From the NCBI GenBank assembly GCA_014529385.2, contig CM043970.1, forward strand, positions 42,330,779 to 42,394,778: 64,000 nt of DNA. The letters are read 5' to 3'. Positions 1 through 11,170 of the stretch are shown piece by piece (position 1 is the first letter of the stretch; every line of letters begins with the position of its first letter). Under the pieces are notes generated by a model. That model was not told where the DNA came from and searched no databases. It saw only the letters and a list, made by a program, of their open reading frames with translations. The translations under genes and the position numbers were made by a program. The stretch comes from Adiantum capillus-veneris (lineage: Eukaryota; Streptophyta; Polypodiopsida; Polypodiales; Pteridaceae).

Positions 1-70
1 GTAAGGCTATTGCAAGCGGTTGTGTATGGGTGCACGTTCTTCTTTGCATATGTGGATCTACAAATGTCAA

Positions 71-975
71 GCTCTTCATCTCAAGGCGGCGGCATTACAA
101 GAAAGTATTGCCTCTTCAAAGAGGGAGGTTGAAACTCTTCAACAACAAATGTAGGAAAAGGATGCCCACATTATGAAGCTTTCCAATACCATCACATATT
201 TGAAAGAAACACCCCTTGGGGCAAGGGAGCGCAAACGCGCGTATTCATCCATTGAAACCCTTGCACATTTGGGTGGAGCACACAAATGACAAGTGAAAAC
301 CACAAGGTGATTTGTTCTTTGCTTGCAAGATACATTCTTACTTCACACTATTTTCTAACATTTATCTTATTCGTTGCTAGAAACTTCATCCACGAGGCAT
401 GCGGTGGAACAAGCCAAGATGATCGAGTCAACCTTCTCACTAGTTGCCTCAATACCAATGATGAAATTTCTATCTTACAATCACCTGGGGGAAAGTACAT
501 TAAGGATGCAGTCACCAAAGACCTTATGCGCAAATTGAGAAATGTGGTTAGTGAAGATGACGTGCAACAAGCCTATGATGAGACTTGGATCAACACCAAA
601 GCCTATCATGCTATTTTTCAACTCCTAAAGGATGTCCTCAAAGAGTGTGGCATTGTGGAAAACCTGTTTCCCATTCCGCACAAGGTTAATCTTGCAAAGA
701 AGGCCACAAACAAAGATGTGTTTTTCCGCATTGGGGCATACCTACACATTGAGGACACAAAGCCAAATTTGCTTTATACTTCGTGCACAACAAAGGCAAG
801 GGAATAAGGTAAGAAACACTCCATAAGACCTTCGAAGAAGGGCTTTCCTTACACAATGTGGAACAATATTTTTGTGGATCTTAGAAGGCTTCAACAAGCC
901 ATGCTTAGATTTTACGAGTTACCTGAAGAAGGTGATACACTATACTTCTTTCTTTTGGTTGCGTTCTTATCATAG
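71..975 (+). pseudogene. Unrecognised broken, possibly spliced gene
   Basis: I do not recognise the product. From 71 one frame reads a heptad-like helical stretch with one in-frame TAG, ending at a TGA near 287. A longer frame follows, open to 807, rich in charged residues and without membrane segments. Between them, about 310-378 looks like an intron: a CACAAG/GTGATT donor, a pyrimidine-rich tract with TTCTAAC, and a TTGCTAG acceptor before AAACTTC. After about 760 the reading shifts frame and continues to about 890, and a short frame (856-975) may be a further piece. It could be a decayed host gene or an accessory gene of a transposon. Codon use looks ordinary and more coding-like than the flanks. 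The function is unknown and the exon boundaries are inferred. Confidence 0.35.
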
Positions 976-1099
976 ACTTTGAAGTATAAGGTCTTGCCAC
1001 TATTTATTTTGCAGTGCTTAGCACAAAGGGCGCTTTTGTGCTGAAACTCGATGATTGTCAAATAGTGAAAGGCCGAAGGTTAGAGAGGCTAAGTGTCAC

Positions 1100-1500
1100 T
1101 GTAATGAATGAGGCCCTTTTGCAAACAAAGCAAAGGGATTCAGTCGACCACCCCGTCTTTTAGTGTGCAATCAGAGAAAGACATTTGGTGGTTGGGTGCT
1201 ATTTAGGTCACCAAAGAGACCAATGGAGTACTTTCATAGATTTTTGAGAGAATTCCATGGATCTGTCATAAAATATAATATCTGACCAACCCAAATGATT
1301 TTCTCATATTAAAATGATCATTTAATGTGGAAGAATAAACGGGAACAAGGGTTAAAATATAGAAATGTACTTATAGATCTATCTCAACATGGGGCCAATG
1401 GTAAAGGGGCCCAAATGAGATATGGTCTATCAAAGAGCAAGGCTAACCAATGGAGCATAAGACCTTAGGGTTAGCCTCATTGAAGACCTCCAATATTTAG
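1100..1500. other. Spacer, nothing recognised
   Basis: Moderately AT-rich sequence with no convincing reading frame, RNA gene or repeat. It separates the broken gene from low-complexity repeats. Confidence 0.5.
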
Positions 1501-2235
1501 TGTAAAAGTCCTTTGACCTTAGGTAAGCTAGGGGGGTTGAGCTTGAGGTGGAAACCCGGCCCAAGCTTAAGGTGCTTGTCGTGCTTGATGACTAAGGTGC
1601 TTGAGGCGCCTGATGACTGAGATGCTTGAGGTTCTTGAGGTCCTTGATGATTGAGATTCTTGAGGTGCTTGTCATGCTTGAGATGCTAGGATTGTACTTG
1701 AGGTGAGAACCCAGCCCAAGCTTGAGGGGCTTAAGGGCCAAGCTTGTGCGGAGAACTAGGCCCAAGGTTGAGGGGCTTGAGGTGGCACAAAAGTCAAAGC
1801 TAATCCCTACAAGAGGGGGGATGAGAGAGAATACACACACACACACACTCACACAAGGCATGTTTGGTACAAAAAAAAGCAAAAGGGACACTTGTCAAGG
1901 TTCTCCTCATGTTGCCCTCATGGTGTGCCCGAAGCCTATTGGTTGGCCACCCAAGGGGTCCAATGATAGATTAGAAGATTTAATTAATTGTTGTTCTATT
2001 TATCAAGTCCTCTCTCTCAAAGGGGAAAGGGGGACACTTGTCCCAAGGCTACCCTTGTTACCTGATTTACCTCTTGCTTGTGATTGGTTAGACTTGGAGG
2101 GGTCCAATGAGCTTCAAGCATGAGCTACAAGGGGGGGTCGACCAAGGAAGCTAGGGGCTTGCTTAGGGGTGGGGGGGGGGGGTATACTCTCCCACACACA
2201 CTCACACAAATTCTCATTGTGTGAAGTGAAAAGTG
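1500..2235. repeat. Degenerate low-complexity direct repeats
   Basis: From 1500 to 1790 the sequence is built from imperfect copies of TGAGGTGCTTGAGG. From about 1886 and again from about 2031 two diverged copies share GGGACACTTGTC near the start and GGGGTCCAATGA near the end, about 145 bp apart. Both neighbourhoods also carry CACACACTCACAC stretches (1830-1855 and 2192-2207). A run of 12 G lies at 2171-2182. The open frames here are by-products of this composition. Confidence 0.6.
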
Positions 2236-2440
2236 CAAGAGCTCCCTCTCCAAAGCTAGTGTAAATCAAACCTTGACCTGCTCCAAATCAGCCCTTATCT
2301 ATGACCGGTTTGATGAGAAAGTTTCTATGTGACCTGATAATACACTTCCCCTAAACTCATCCGAGTTCTAGTGCACATTGGTGACCAATTTTTACAAGTA
2401 ATCATCCTGTGTCAGCCCCCCCCATATGATAACCCCTCCC

Positions 2441-2945
2441 TTATTTTTAGGCTTGGGAGATAAATTATTGGGGGCCTCCTATGCTTATGTAACTTGTAAA
2501 AAAAAACCCTCCTACCCTCTTTACTTGTCTCCCAAAGCTTGAGATTGTAGTCTCATCATCATCACCATAGGTGGGCTCGTTTCAACACCTTCATCTCCTT
2601 GTTGCTCCACAAATGCTTGACCACCATCCTGTCCACTTTCATCATCCAGCCCCCCCCCCCCCCCCCCCCCAATATCCCTTATTTTTAGGCTTGGGAGATA
2701 AATTATTGGGGGCCTCCTATGCTTATGTAACTTGTAAAAAAAAAACCCCTCCCTTGTACTTATATGGTACGGTAAGTTTTCCATGGAATCCCTTGGGACC
2801 ATCATTGAGACTACCCTTTTTACTTGTCTCCCAAAGCTTGAGATTGTAGTCTCATCATCACCATAGGTTGACTCGTTTCAACATCTTTATCTCCTTATTG
2901 CTCCACAAATGCTTGACCACCATCCTGTCCACTTTCATCATCCAA
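2441..2945. repeat. Imperfect tandem duplication with a 21-C run
   Basis: A block from 2441 to 2648 recurs at 2679-2945. The left part is offset by 238 bp and the right part by 299 bp, because one copy holds about 61 bp missing from the other. A run of 21 C (2650-2670) lies at the join. The minus strand of the first copy keeps an open frame ending near 2521, so the unit may come from a linker of the gag remnant next to it. Confidence 0.75.
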
Positions 2946-2949
2946 CTCC

Positions 2950-3640
2950 AAGCTCTCAGCACCTATAACCTAATCACAACATGTTACCCTTTTGTACAAA
3001 GACTTCAGAAGAATAGGCTCCACCTCTTCAAGCTGCACTGAGCACTTAGTATCTACTGATTCCTTTGCAAATAAGCTCTCTTTAACAGATGGCTCATCTT
3101 TGTTGACAAGATTCTCCAAAATTTTCAGACACATCACAAACAAGAAACTCCAAAGGAACATAACCGATCAAAGGCCTTACCTTTGGCAAGCTCCACACTT
3201 CGCCCATTTGGTACCCTCCGCGATTGGTCCATAGAACATCTTGTTGCCATCATAGGCACATAATCAATAGGCTTTAACAAGCCCAACTCAGCTTTCTTTT
3301 CACTTTCCTACTCTTCATCGTGGTATATTTGACAGCCTTGGCATAGTTTCTGGGCTCTTTATAATCAACCTTCTCTGGAACATAGGCAAGCTAAGAACTT
3401 TTCTAGCTTGAAACAATTCGCATTGACCACTTGGGTGACAAAATCAAATCCTTCCAGCTTGCTTCAAAATCATCGACAAAAGCATCAAAATTTTCACTTA
3501 ATTCTTGTCGTAGATCTTTGACCTTGGCATTTGCTTCAGTATCTAAGAACACTTTGCGAAACCGGCACAAAAACTGCTCTCGAAAGGCAACCCAATTAAT
3601 TCCTTCTTCTAGCTTCCAAACCATTGACAAACTATGCCTT
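2950..3640 (-). pseudogene. Ty3/gypsy gag remnant
   Basis: A minus-strand frame (3630-3403) has the look of a retrotransposon Gag capsid segment: a W-x-x-F-x-x-x-F spacing, then FREQF, KVKDLRQ, FDAFV and DFEASW. Downstream on the minus strand (3300-2950) only frame-shifted pieces remain. No pol gene or LTR belonging to it is visible. It does not match the gag genes of the other gypsy elements in this window, so it is probably a separate family. The call rests on pattern and composition only. Confidence 0.5.
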
Positions 3641-5650
3641 TGATTTACCTCGTAGCACTAATGTAACCTCTTGCCCCTTCTCTTTATCATTCCACATTTG
3701 AAATGGCAGCATGAACAACTTAGAATATGCCAGTCACTCGTCTGCATCTTCATTACCATGGAAAATGGGACCCGCATTCTGCCACATTTCTACAATGCCA
3801 AGCATGAGTTTTTCCAACAGGCCCTACCTAGCATTCTCATTGTGAATTATCTCAAGCACATGAAGGTCTTATGGGTAGGCATTCAAGCTATAATCATAAG
3901 TGATTTTATGAAAGGGTGTAGGTACATCTCATAGTATGAACTGACATACATGTCATGGTGAGTTGACTTCCACAATAAACATACATAAGATGTTAATACC
4001 CAATGTTCCATAAGGGTACTATCCTTCAAGGTGCAAGCAGAGGTGAATTTATGTAAAGAGAACCCTTCCTTCTCATCCAATGAAAATATCAAACAACTTG
4101 CTTGCCACAGCCATGTTGGGCACATGTTGCAATAATGAACGCATTCCAACACATTTTGGATAGAAAGCTCATTGAAACGTGCTTTCATAAAAGCACCACA
4201 TTTGCATACATATCGACCATTGCATATCCTTCAATCAATGCACAAGTGACTGCATTTAGAGGGAGGCCTTCCCTTCAAATCCAACGAATACAACAAATGC
4301 TTCCTTGCCATAGCCATGCTAGCCATATCTTGCATTTATTTCCCAGGGCCATGCTCAAGACTTGGGCCACATGCAGCCACAGGGTATTCACTAAGGGTTA
4401 CCGTATGGTATCACGTGAGCGTACAATAGGGGAGTTCTCTAAGGCCAAATGGATAGATTTTACATAGGAGGGTCACGTATGTAGGGGTTAAAAAGGCAAT
4501 TTTGTTGCATGCAGGTGGCGTCCCCCTCTAGTGAATCCCCCTTGCATGCAGCACATTCCAAGAGAGGACTTGCAGATTTGGAAGATTGCTAAGAACTTTT
4601 TGTGATTATTTTAACACAGCGCACTAGCACAGTTGATGCACATGATAAACATGATTTTTTCTATATAAATATAGTGGCAGTTCACTAGTCTGGTAACCTA
4701 ACAGGACATAAAAGTGTCCTTTTAGGGTTTTGGAAAAAATTTCCAAAACCATAGTAGATCCACTCATTTCAAAAAATCCTTTCATGAGCTTATAGTTCAA
4801 GGACTACTACATATGGAAAAAAATGAGAAACTTGTAAAATTTCTCATCTCTTGGTCACTACAAGCCGCCAAAGTTGATGGAACAATGCATTTTGCCCAAA
4901 ACAGCCATTTCTTACGGTTGATTGCATATGAATAAGAGTGGGGATTTTTGTAGGACATGAGATAAAATGCCCTGTTAACTTAAATGGGTTGGTGATCAAA
5001 CTATATGGCTGCTTTTACCTCACTAATTTTTTTCTGGGCAAAAAAATAGGGACAAGAAAGTTGCATTTTTGCCATTCTGCGGACCTATCATCAAAGTTTC
5101 TATAGTCACACTCAATACAGATACTATATACATGTTTCCTTAGTTCCCTTTGGGCTTTTGGATTCAAAAGGAGCCATGGAGCATGTCAAAAGGATAACTG
5201 GTCTCTTACTAAGTGGAATCTTGGAGACAATGATAAAGTGCTAAATAGAGCAAACATGAAAAACTGGGTTTAGCATTATGACCTCTAGAAACCCATAGGA
5301 ACTACTCAATATCTAGCCAAGTTTGTAGTTTATGATTAGGTATGGTTACTACCTACAAAATACACACAACTGGCCTAAGAAACTAGAAATATTGAGAAAG
5401 TTATACTAGCTACTATGAAATGTCTCGTATTCTTCAGCAATAAAAAAACTCAACCATCATCATATACTATGCTATATAGCGTATTAGCTCCCTCAAAACT
5501 CAAGGAATATTAGCTTTATGTTATACATTCCACTTTCACAATCAAAACTGAATTTGGATATCAAGAAAGCCACCAAAAGAATCATAAAAGTGTTAATTTT
5601 GACCAAAAAAAGGATTATGCAATCCTTGTAAGTTGTTCATAACTTTCAAT
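3640..5650. other. Spacer with weak duplication, no gene recognised
   Basis: Two short plus-strand stretches near 4064 and 4269 resemble each other (CTTGCCACAGCCATG against CTTGCCATAGCCATG with similar flanks), which suggests an old 205-bp duplication. The small frames here (3671-3934, 3883-4188, 4102-4467) do not resemble any family I know. From 4500 to 5650 I see only AT-rich sequence. Confidence 0.45.
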
Positions 5651-5659
5651 TTTAACACT

Positions 5660-6755
5660 TAGTTCTCTCTAGAAGCATCAAAACATGTTGAGACTCTATG
5701 AAGTCTTATCCTCTAGAAATCTAAACCTCAAACATGAAGTTTAGAGTGGTATAGTTGCAAAACTTTGATGAGTTACATGCATTTAAAGTGGGTGGTCCCT
5801 TCCTTAGAAAGTTGTTGCGGATGCATGTGAGGAAAGGCAACTGGGCCAATTTGATGGATTTAATTAGAAATGATGTGGTTGGGAATTTTTGGAGATAGCC
5901 GAAGTGATAAGCTCCGAGCCGTGCTTTACGGCGTCGCATTTGGTGCTTGGAGTCATCCGCCAAGATTTCTCGGTGTGGGGAACAAAACACAAAATTTGTA
6001 TGCTTAGGTGGGGAGGTGGTAGGATGGTGCCAAGTGGCAATGGAGAAGTCCCACATGGGGGGGAGCAAGTGAAAAATGGGGGGTATAAAGGGGGGAGTGG
6101 GTACCCCCTAAGGTTGAATCAAAGGGGGAAATGGAGCTCTCACTCCTTGGCTATGGGGGCTCGTGGGTGTTGGGGGAGAAAGGGGGACACCCATTTTGGG
6201 TTCCCACCAACTCGACAGGCACCTGGACCTTTTTTTTGAGCCTTTGGACACTCCACATTGCCCACTCCCCAAGTCAAAGTTACAGACATAGAGCCCCTCT
6301 TTCCCAAAAAATGGTCAAAATGAGCCAATAAAAAGGGGAGATGAGAGAGAAAGATGTTGGCTAAGATAAGGAAGAGAAATACACTCCAATCAAGTGAAAA
6401 TTCCCCCATTATTTTAGCTGCAATTCTCTGCACACCCTTTTTTCTTATAGAGACTTAATTTTTTGGAGCTTTTTGAGAGACTCCCATCTTCGGAAGCTTG
6501 TAACTCTCTCATCTGTTATCGGAATCAAGCATATGGATACTCTACGGAGGTCTATACAACAAAAGCTTCCTCTTTCTGGTCTTGATTTTCAGCAATTTTA
6601 ATCATGGTTTGGGTTAGAGCTGTTTCTTGCTCGACTTTACAGGTGTTCGGGATAGGTGTTTTTTGCATCTTAGCAGTGTTTCTTTCCAACGGTGTGGTGT
6701 GTGCAAGGCTGTAGAGGTTCTAATTTTTTGTCTTGTTTGCATGCTATCAATAGCC
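5660..6755 (+). mobile_element. Solo or orphan LTR of the element T family
   Basis: The plus strand from about 5660 to 6755 matches the minus strand of about 52300-51210, the 5' LTR of gypsy element T. Shared blocks include the AGATAGCCGA segment near 5894, the segment reading MVPSGNG...PHGGEQV near 6020-6070, the AAGCATATGGATACTCTACG block near 6530, and the GTGTGTGCAAGGCT block near 6700. The match fades just after CTTGTTTGCA at 6730-6745, where the 51210 copy ends in its own terminus. No matching gag or pol follows on the plus strand, so this is probably a solo LTR or a strongly decayed element. The outer start is uncertain. Confidence 0.7.
6082..6090 (+). promoter_or_regulatory. TATA box inside the orphan LTR
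   Basis: GGGTATAAAGG lies in the middle of the LTR-like copy, where a plant LTR promoter would be expected. The related copy near 51,860 (minus strand) reads GGGTATGACAGG, so its TATA box is damaged. Confidence 0.4.
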
Positions 6756-6774
6756 TTTCCCAAACAAGGGGGTT

Positions 6775-7215
6775 TCCCGCATTTTTTGGCCCGTGGGCCG
6801 TGTTTCTTGGGGGGTTTGTCGGCCCGCATTGGATTGTGTACGACTATAAGATAGTGGTGCTTGGTTGAAACGGGAATCGCGGCACGAAGGACGGGTGAGG
6901 TGAGGTGACGAGTTCCCCACACCACTCTTGTGACGTTGGGATGCAAAACCCCCCCGTCGGGCGAGTGCCAAGGCTACCTTTCACCGACGGGCTTGGCTAC
7001 TTTCGGACTGTTTTCAAGTCTAGCAGGGCTCAGCGTGCTCGTGGTGGCCGACGGGGTCGATAGGCGATGAGTGATTGCGAACCATGTCCAAGGCCGAGGC
7101 ATCGACTACGGCAATCTCCCGCCCAGGCCGCGGTGTGATCAAGGAGCGCGGTGGATATTTTTTCCACCGCGAGCTACGTGCGGCTTGTATTGATACGGAA
7201 GGTCCCGAACCGTGT
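6775..7215. other. GC-rich island with a perfect hairpin
   Basis: About 440 bp of clearly higher GC and CpG content between AT-rich flanks, starting just after the orphan LTR. A 9-bp perfect stem (CGCGGTGGA at 7147-7155, TCCACCGCG at 7163-7171) closes a 7-nt T-rich loop. Another near-palindromic pair (CCCGTCGGG and CCGACGGG) lies near 6955-6990. I checked it by eye against plant 18S, 5.8S, 25S and 5S rRNA and tRNA motifs and found no match. It could be the body of an unknown element attached to the LTR, or a fragment of transferred sequence. Confidence 0.5.
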
Positions 7216-7430
7216 GCATAAGTAAACCAAAAGCTATTTTTTAAAAATCTTTCTTTTTGTGATCCAATGATATTTCAAATAAATAGAATTGTATTGATTT
7301 ACACTTTTAAAAAATAAAAAATTACATAAAAATATATACATTTTTCCTTAAATTACCACGTAAATAATTAGGTTGAGATATCTTGATTTTTAATTTATTT
7401 ACTTTATTTTTAAAAAAATTTAAAAATGAC
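7216..7430. other. AT-rich spacer
   Basis: A/T-rich with many A and T runs; no gene or repeat unit recognised. Confidence 0.5.
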
Positions 7431-7920
7431 ATGGCTATTGAGGTGGCCATGCATGAATGACATGGTCATCCGTGTGGAAAACTAATGTGGATGATTGATG
7501 ACATGGAATGCATAGCTCGAAAGATGAGGTGGAGGATGGGATCCCCTCATTTGCCATGTCATACGATGACATGTCAAAATGGTGACATGTAATGATTAGG
7601 TGGCAAAAAAGGTGGCGAGTGATGTGGCAAGCCATGCAAGCAATACTTACATGTGGCATGTGAGGTGGTGGATGACATGGCACTTAAGGTGAAGTGGCAA
7701 GCCATGCAAGCAATACTTACATGTGGCATGTGAGGTGGTGGATGACATGGCACTTAAGGTGAAGTGGCATTCAAGGTGGCAGTGGAGGGTGGTGGATGAG
7801 TTGGCAATTAGAGTGACATGGCAAGCCAAGTGTTACGGTCAAAGTGTTGATTGTGGTGATGTGGAAGGTGAGATGGGGTGATGACATGGACCTTTGGTGA
7901 CATGGCGGCCTCCTTATATG
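7430..7920. repeat. GACATGG-rich satellite with a perfect 70-bp duplication
   Basis: The stretch is made of loosely repeated GATGACATGGC and GTGGCAAG words. Within it a 70-bp unit (7624-7693) is repeated immediately and perfectly at 7694-7763. The minus-strand open frames rich in Cys, His and Met are products of this repeat and are not genes. Confidence 0.8.
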
Positions 7921-8770
7921 AGGTGGACTAGCCAACTAGGATTGGGTGAGTAGAACCAAGCCAGGTTTGGTTGGTTGAAAAGTGTCCAAATTTCTAGGTT
8001 TGGTATTTACCAAACCTAAGAAGGCACACGTCAAGTGAATGGTGCAAGTCAAAAAAATTAAAACAATGAAAATGTGTCTTTTCCTTACTCAAATTGACTC
8101 AAATTCTTTTCTATTAGGACCTTACACTGAGAGTTATGACGTATATAAAAATCAAAATGAGTGGCAATGTACATTATTTATTAGCTTTTTTAGAAAAACT
8201 ATATCAAGGTTCTCTAAGCAGTCTTTGTTACTTTCTAAGGTAGATCTTTAAAAAATGAACCGTTGAAGTTTTTTTTTTTTTGCATAATCACATTCCTTGG
8301 GTCATAATCTATCAAATGATCATTTGATCTTGCAAAATAAGTTCTACATCATTAGATATCTGGTGTTAAAAAAAATAGCTTTTTATAAATAGAAATTCTA
8401 ACAAAGAAAAATGAATATTAATTATGCAAAGATCCAAAAAATTATCAATAAATCAAGTTAAATTTCTTGCCAAGTGAACATTTCATGTGCAAAAGGGTAA
8501 GTAAAGAAAAAAAGCCCATAAAAAGTTAATATATTTCTTCATCAAGGTCACAATGGTGTGACAGGCTGAACCAGATTAGTCCTTGCACAATAAAATTACC
8601 ATTTAGATGTGAAAGAATGAAGATGAGAGCTTTCCATTGTGTTTACAACTATGTGCTTTATGTGGCTACCAAATCTTGCCTCTTTAAAGTAAGTGCAAGC
8701 AAGTCAAATATACGTAGAAATGGCAAAAAAGAGGTTGTTTCTTGGCTGTCTTGGTGGGGAAAACTGCTGA
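7920..8770. other. Spacer, nothing recognised
   Basis: AT-rich sequence with two short plus-strand frames (8039-8251 and 8617-8856) that show no recognisable family and have AT-driven composition. Confidence 0.4.
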
Positions 8771-8784
8771 AAGTGGGTACACCT

Positions 8785-9070
8785 TATCATGCATACACCC
8801 ATATAGTTATACTTATACCTATACTTATGGTATATAATAGTTATACATGTACTTAAAATATATACTATACTTATAACATATAGTTATAACTATACTAATA
8901 ATATATACTCATAGTTATAATATATACTTATTTAATATAATTGCATTATAAAATATAGTGTATATAGAATATTATATACATATTTATACTTATACCTATA
9001 CTTTTACTATAAACTAATAGTTATAATATATAATATGCACATTAGACTTATATTATTAATTAGTTATAGT
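8785..9070. repeat. TATA/TATAC simple-sequence block
   Basis: An almost continuous run of ACTTATA, ATAGTTATA and ATATAC words, directly to the left of the terminus of element A. Confidence 0.75.
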
Positions 9071-9454
9071 TATAGGGAACGTTGTCGAGGATAATGGATT
9101 CGGAGGTGAGCCGGGTCAGCACCAGGCTGCTCGCTGTAGGAAATAAGAGAGACAAGATGCACAACACAAAGCAAAAGACACCGACGACACCGTAAATGCC
9201 TACAGTTGACAACCTAGATATTTTAAGCTATTAATAATTAGCCAAAGTGGAATTCGATTACAAATGTTTGTCGTTAACGACACTGATAGACTTAAGAGAG
9301 TTTAATGCTCTCCAATCAGATCAAGACGTCAAATTTTCCACTTAGAGCCTTTTGAAACTAATTAGGAAGATTGGCAAAAATTCCCTGCCTTCTCTTCCCT
9401 CGTTACCTTTGCCGCTTATCCTTGCACACCTTGGTCAAGGTTGAGGTCGAGGAT

Positions 9455-9534
<80 letters not shown>
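9455..9534. repeat. (GA)n microsatellite in the A LTR
   Basis: About 80 bp of GA repeat with one GATA interruption. The other A LTR carries the same tract at 38836-38910. The frames crossing it encode only Arg-Glu or Ser-Leu repeats. Confidence 0.95.
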
Positions 9535-9536
<2 letters not shown>

Positions 9537-9771
9537 ACTTTAGTTCTTGCATTCTCTAAGAGAGAGAAAGAGAGAGACCGCAAGAGAGAGCATTGAGCTC
9601 CTCTTTCCCGAGATTACCCTTGCTGAGATCCAACTTCCACCTCTCGTGCTCCTCCTTCACTGCCAAGCCTTGCTCCGCCTTCTTTGCCAAGCCGACTTCT
9701 TCTACGTTCCTTTCACCAAGCCAAACTCCCAAGAGCCAAGCTCCTCTCCTCCTTGCTCATGTTACCTCAAT

Positions 9772-9775
<4 letters not shown>

Positions 9776-9837
<62 letters not shown>
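9776..9837. repeat. (CT)n microsatellite present only in the left A LTR
   Basis: About 60 bp of CT repeat. At the equivalent place in the right LTR (about 39145-39155) only TCTCTCTC is present, so the tract expanded after the LTRs separated. Confidence 0.9.
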
Positions 9838-9841
<4 letters not shown>

Positions 9842-11157
9842 CACCTCAACATTTCCCCCTTTTTATTAAAGCCCCCTCTTCCCCCTAAGCAACGACGGCG
9901 TCGTCGTTTTGCTAGGGCGCGTATAAACTCCCTTGATGATGAGGCAGAGACGGGTTTCGACCGACATGGAATCTTGCAAGAGCATGGCCGAGTAGAGGTG
10001 CCATGGTCTATTGATGTTTTTTTGTTTCATGCGCATCATGGACGGAGAAACACAGCACCCGGGGCGAGCTCTTCCTTCCCCTCCATGCTGCCTACGCCCT
10101 GCCTTCACACCATCACCCATTTTTTTCTTCCCCTTTCACATTATTCCAAATAAAAATCCTTAGGCTACTTGCCTTGGGCGGCCATTGACCCACTTTGAGG
10201 TTATGGGCAGGCGGCCACTGGCCCTACCCCCTTGGGTGGCCATTTTTATCTTGGCTTTTGGGCGGCCCTTTGGGCCCTTGGGCACCACACTTGGTATACA
10301 TATCATACAAGCCATTTCTCCACAAAAAGAAGGCATCATATTTGGCACACATGATGGCCAAGGCACCGCATATAACATGCATATCGACCAAAGCATCGCC
10401 AAGTAGCAATTCTTTCTCCATTGGGCGACCGGGCCTTGGGTAGCCAAAAAACCTTATGGTTCATGGGTGGGTGGCCCTCAAAGGGCACCACTTTGGGCAA
10501 ACACTTTAGCCCGGGCATTGCACCGGCTCAAGCACTACAGAGCACAACTTCTTTTCTCCCACTCGACATGGTTGCACACTATAAGAGACGACATTTCGGA
10601 CAAATAACTCATCAAGAATTGTAAAGCCACCATCTCAAACTTTGTGGACCCATTAATTGAGGTTGTCAAGCTTGCCAAAAGTCATCTGGTACCTCATCAT
10701 CAGTCGTTGTCACCTACTTCAAACATTAATATCTTATAGCTCCAGACTTCGATTGGCAAGCTGTAAATTCCTATAGACTTCTCAAGCTGCATAGAATGCG
10801 TACAAGCCTTGTTGAGGCTATAAAATTCCTAGATGGCACATCATCCAAGGCTACTGACCTGGCACGGAACTGGCCCCCGAGAAAATTTAATATGGCAATA
10901 TATTGGCAACTAGAAATCCGATCGCTAATCTGAAAAGACCGATCACTAATCTGAAAAGATCGACGTGCTCCACAAAGTGAGCACTTCAAGCCCATGCATT
11001 CATTTCATTTTAGCCCCCTCAGCGTGCAGTTGTCCAATCGGTACAAATCTGCACTTGACTCAAACTTCAAACTACCATAACTTTTTCATTGTAGCTCCAA
11101 TCGATGAGCCGTAAAGATAAACCGGTAGAGCACTTCAAGCACTACAATTCTATGTCA

Positions 11158-11170
11158 TAATCTCCCATCT
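11158..11170 (-). promoter_or_regulatory. Candidate polypurine tract of element A
   Basis: On the minus strand AGATGGGAGATTA directly precedes the proposed TGACATAG start of the 3' LTR. It is short and interrupted by T, so the call is tentative; it helps to set the LTR end at 11157. Confidence 0.4.

Larger units (their letters stand above)
9083..11157 (-). repeat. 3' LTR of element A
   Basis: It matches 38469-40421 almost throughout. On the plus strand it starts TGTCGAGGATAAT; the best inner end is ...TATGTCA, giving TG...CA termini, with a purine tract just inside. By eye the copies differ by roughly 10 percent or more. This copy alone has a long (CT)n block and a second copy of a 21-bp unit around CCGATCGCTAATCTG (10918-10960). 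Confidence 0.8.

Noticed and set aside
6775-7215. Ribosomal RNA or spacer fragment
   Set aside because: GC-rich and structured, but I could not match any conserved rRNA segment.
7435-7829. Cys/His-rich small proteins on the minus strand
   Set aside because: The composition is explained by the GACATGG satellite.
9593-10153. Open frame with Ser-Leu repeats
   Set aside because: It is the (CT)n microsatellite read as protein, inside an LTR.
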